The notes beneath the pieces were generated by a model. That model did no database searches, was not told the origin of the DNA, and saw only the letters and a list, made by a program, of their open reading frames with translations. This document shows positions 11,648 to 11,658 of a stretch of DNA of 11,658 nucleotides, piece by piece. Every line of letters begins with the position of its first letter. Within the stretch, counting starts at the first letter, position 1. Both the position numbers and the translations under genes were made by a program. The DNA comes from CAG-488 sp963625295 (GTDB taxonomy: Bacteria > Bacillota > Clostridia > Oscillospirales > Acutalibacteraceae): contig CAVFTC010000066.1 of assembly GCA_963625295.1 (NCBI GenBank), positions 1 through 11,658 of the forward strand, read 5' to 3'.

Positions 11648-11658
11648 CAGTAAGATTT

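Noticed and set aside
1..11658. CRISPR array, tRNA or rRNA genes, insertion sequence, phage or toxin-antitoxin genes
   Set aside because: No spaced direct repeats, cloverleaf, transposase or integrase motifs, or paired small toxin-like genes were found on either strand.

Overview
The window looks like chromosomal DNA from a spore-forming, low-to-mid GC Firmicute of class Clostridia, most plausibly an Oscillospiraceae/Ruminococcaceae gut bacterium. The evidence is the combination of sporulation genes (yunB, pdaA, gpr, spoVAE, a SpoIVFA/SpoIVFB-like pair), an IreB family protein, near-consensus sigma-A promoters, AGGAGGTGAT-type ribosome binding sites and a secreted protease with a dockerin. 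No tRNA, rRNA, CRISPR array, phage or transposase gene is visible.

Layout, left to right. 1-77: AT-rich gap with an outward minus-strand promoter. 78-2060 (minus): NAD-dependent DNA ligase LigA with its own promoter. 2158-2778 (minus): sporulation protein YunB. 2831-2864: degenerate copy of an intergenic hairpin repeat. 2874-3428 (minus): two-gene unit, ireB then an unrecognised 97-residue protein. 3531-5011 (minus): cyclophilin, then a membrane-anchored protein with two tandem beta-rich domains. 5012-5227: busy intergenic region with the cyclophilin promoter, a perfect 10-bp inverted repeat and a plus-strand promoter aimed into the 3' end of pdaA. 5228-6157 (minus): PdaA-type polysaccharide deacetylase. 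6199-8007 (plus): S8 subtilisin-like protease ending in a dockerin, divergent from pdaA. 8022-8888 (minus): germination protease GPR, convergent with the S8 gene across only 14 bp. 9036-9290 (plus): ribosomal protein S20 with promoter and terminator. 9444-9638 (plus): 64-residue membrane protein with a Cys/acidic tail. 9683-10036 (minus): SpoVAE. 10135-11456 (minus): M23 and M50 peptidase genes overlapping by four bases, like spoIVFA-spoIVFB.

How the genes fit together: five loci serve spore formation or germination. The M23/M50 pair resembles the outer-forespore-membrane complex that processes pro-sigma-K. YunB is a sporulation membrane protein, PdaA makes cortex muramic-delta-lactam, SpoVAE belongs to the dipicolinic acid channel, and GPR degrades small acid-soluble proteins at germination. 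They are interleaved with housekeeping genes (ligA, rpsT, cyclophilin, ireB). The S8-dockerin protease is the outlier, because a dockerin implies docking to a cohesin-bearing scaffold or surface protein.

The most unusual points are the S8-dockerin protein, a family of up to four intergenic hairpin repeats sharing GGCAA/CCGC...AATT...GCGG/TTGC architecture, and the antisense promoter at the pdaA 3' end. Several gene starts lie inside longer open frames. For pdaA and yunB the GTG that opens the longer frame is actually part of the Shine-Dalgarno sequence, so TTG starts are preferred. All functional calls come from reading motifs by eye; no database search was run.
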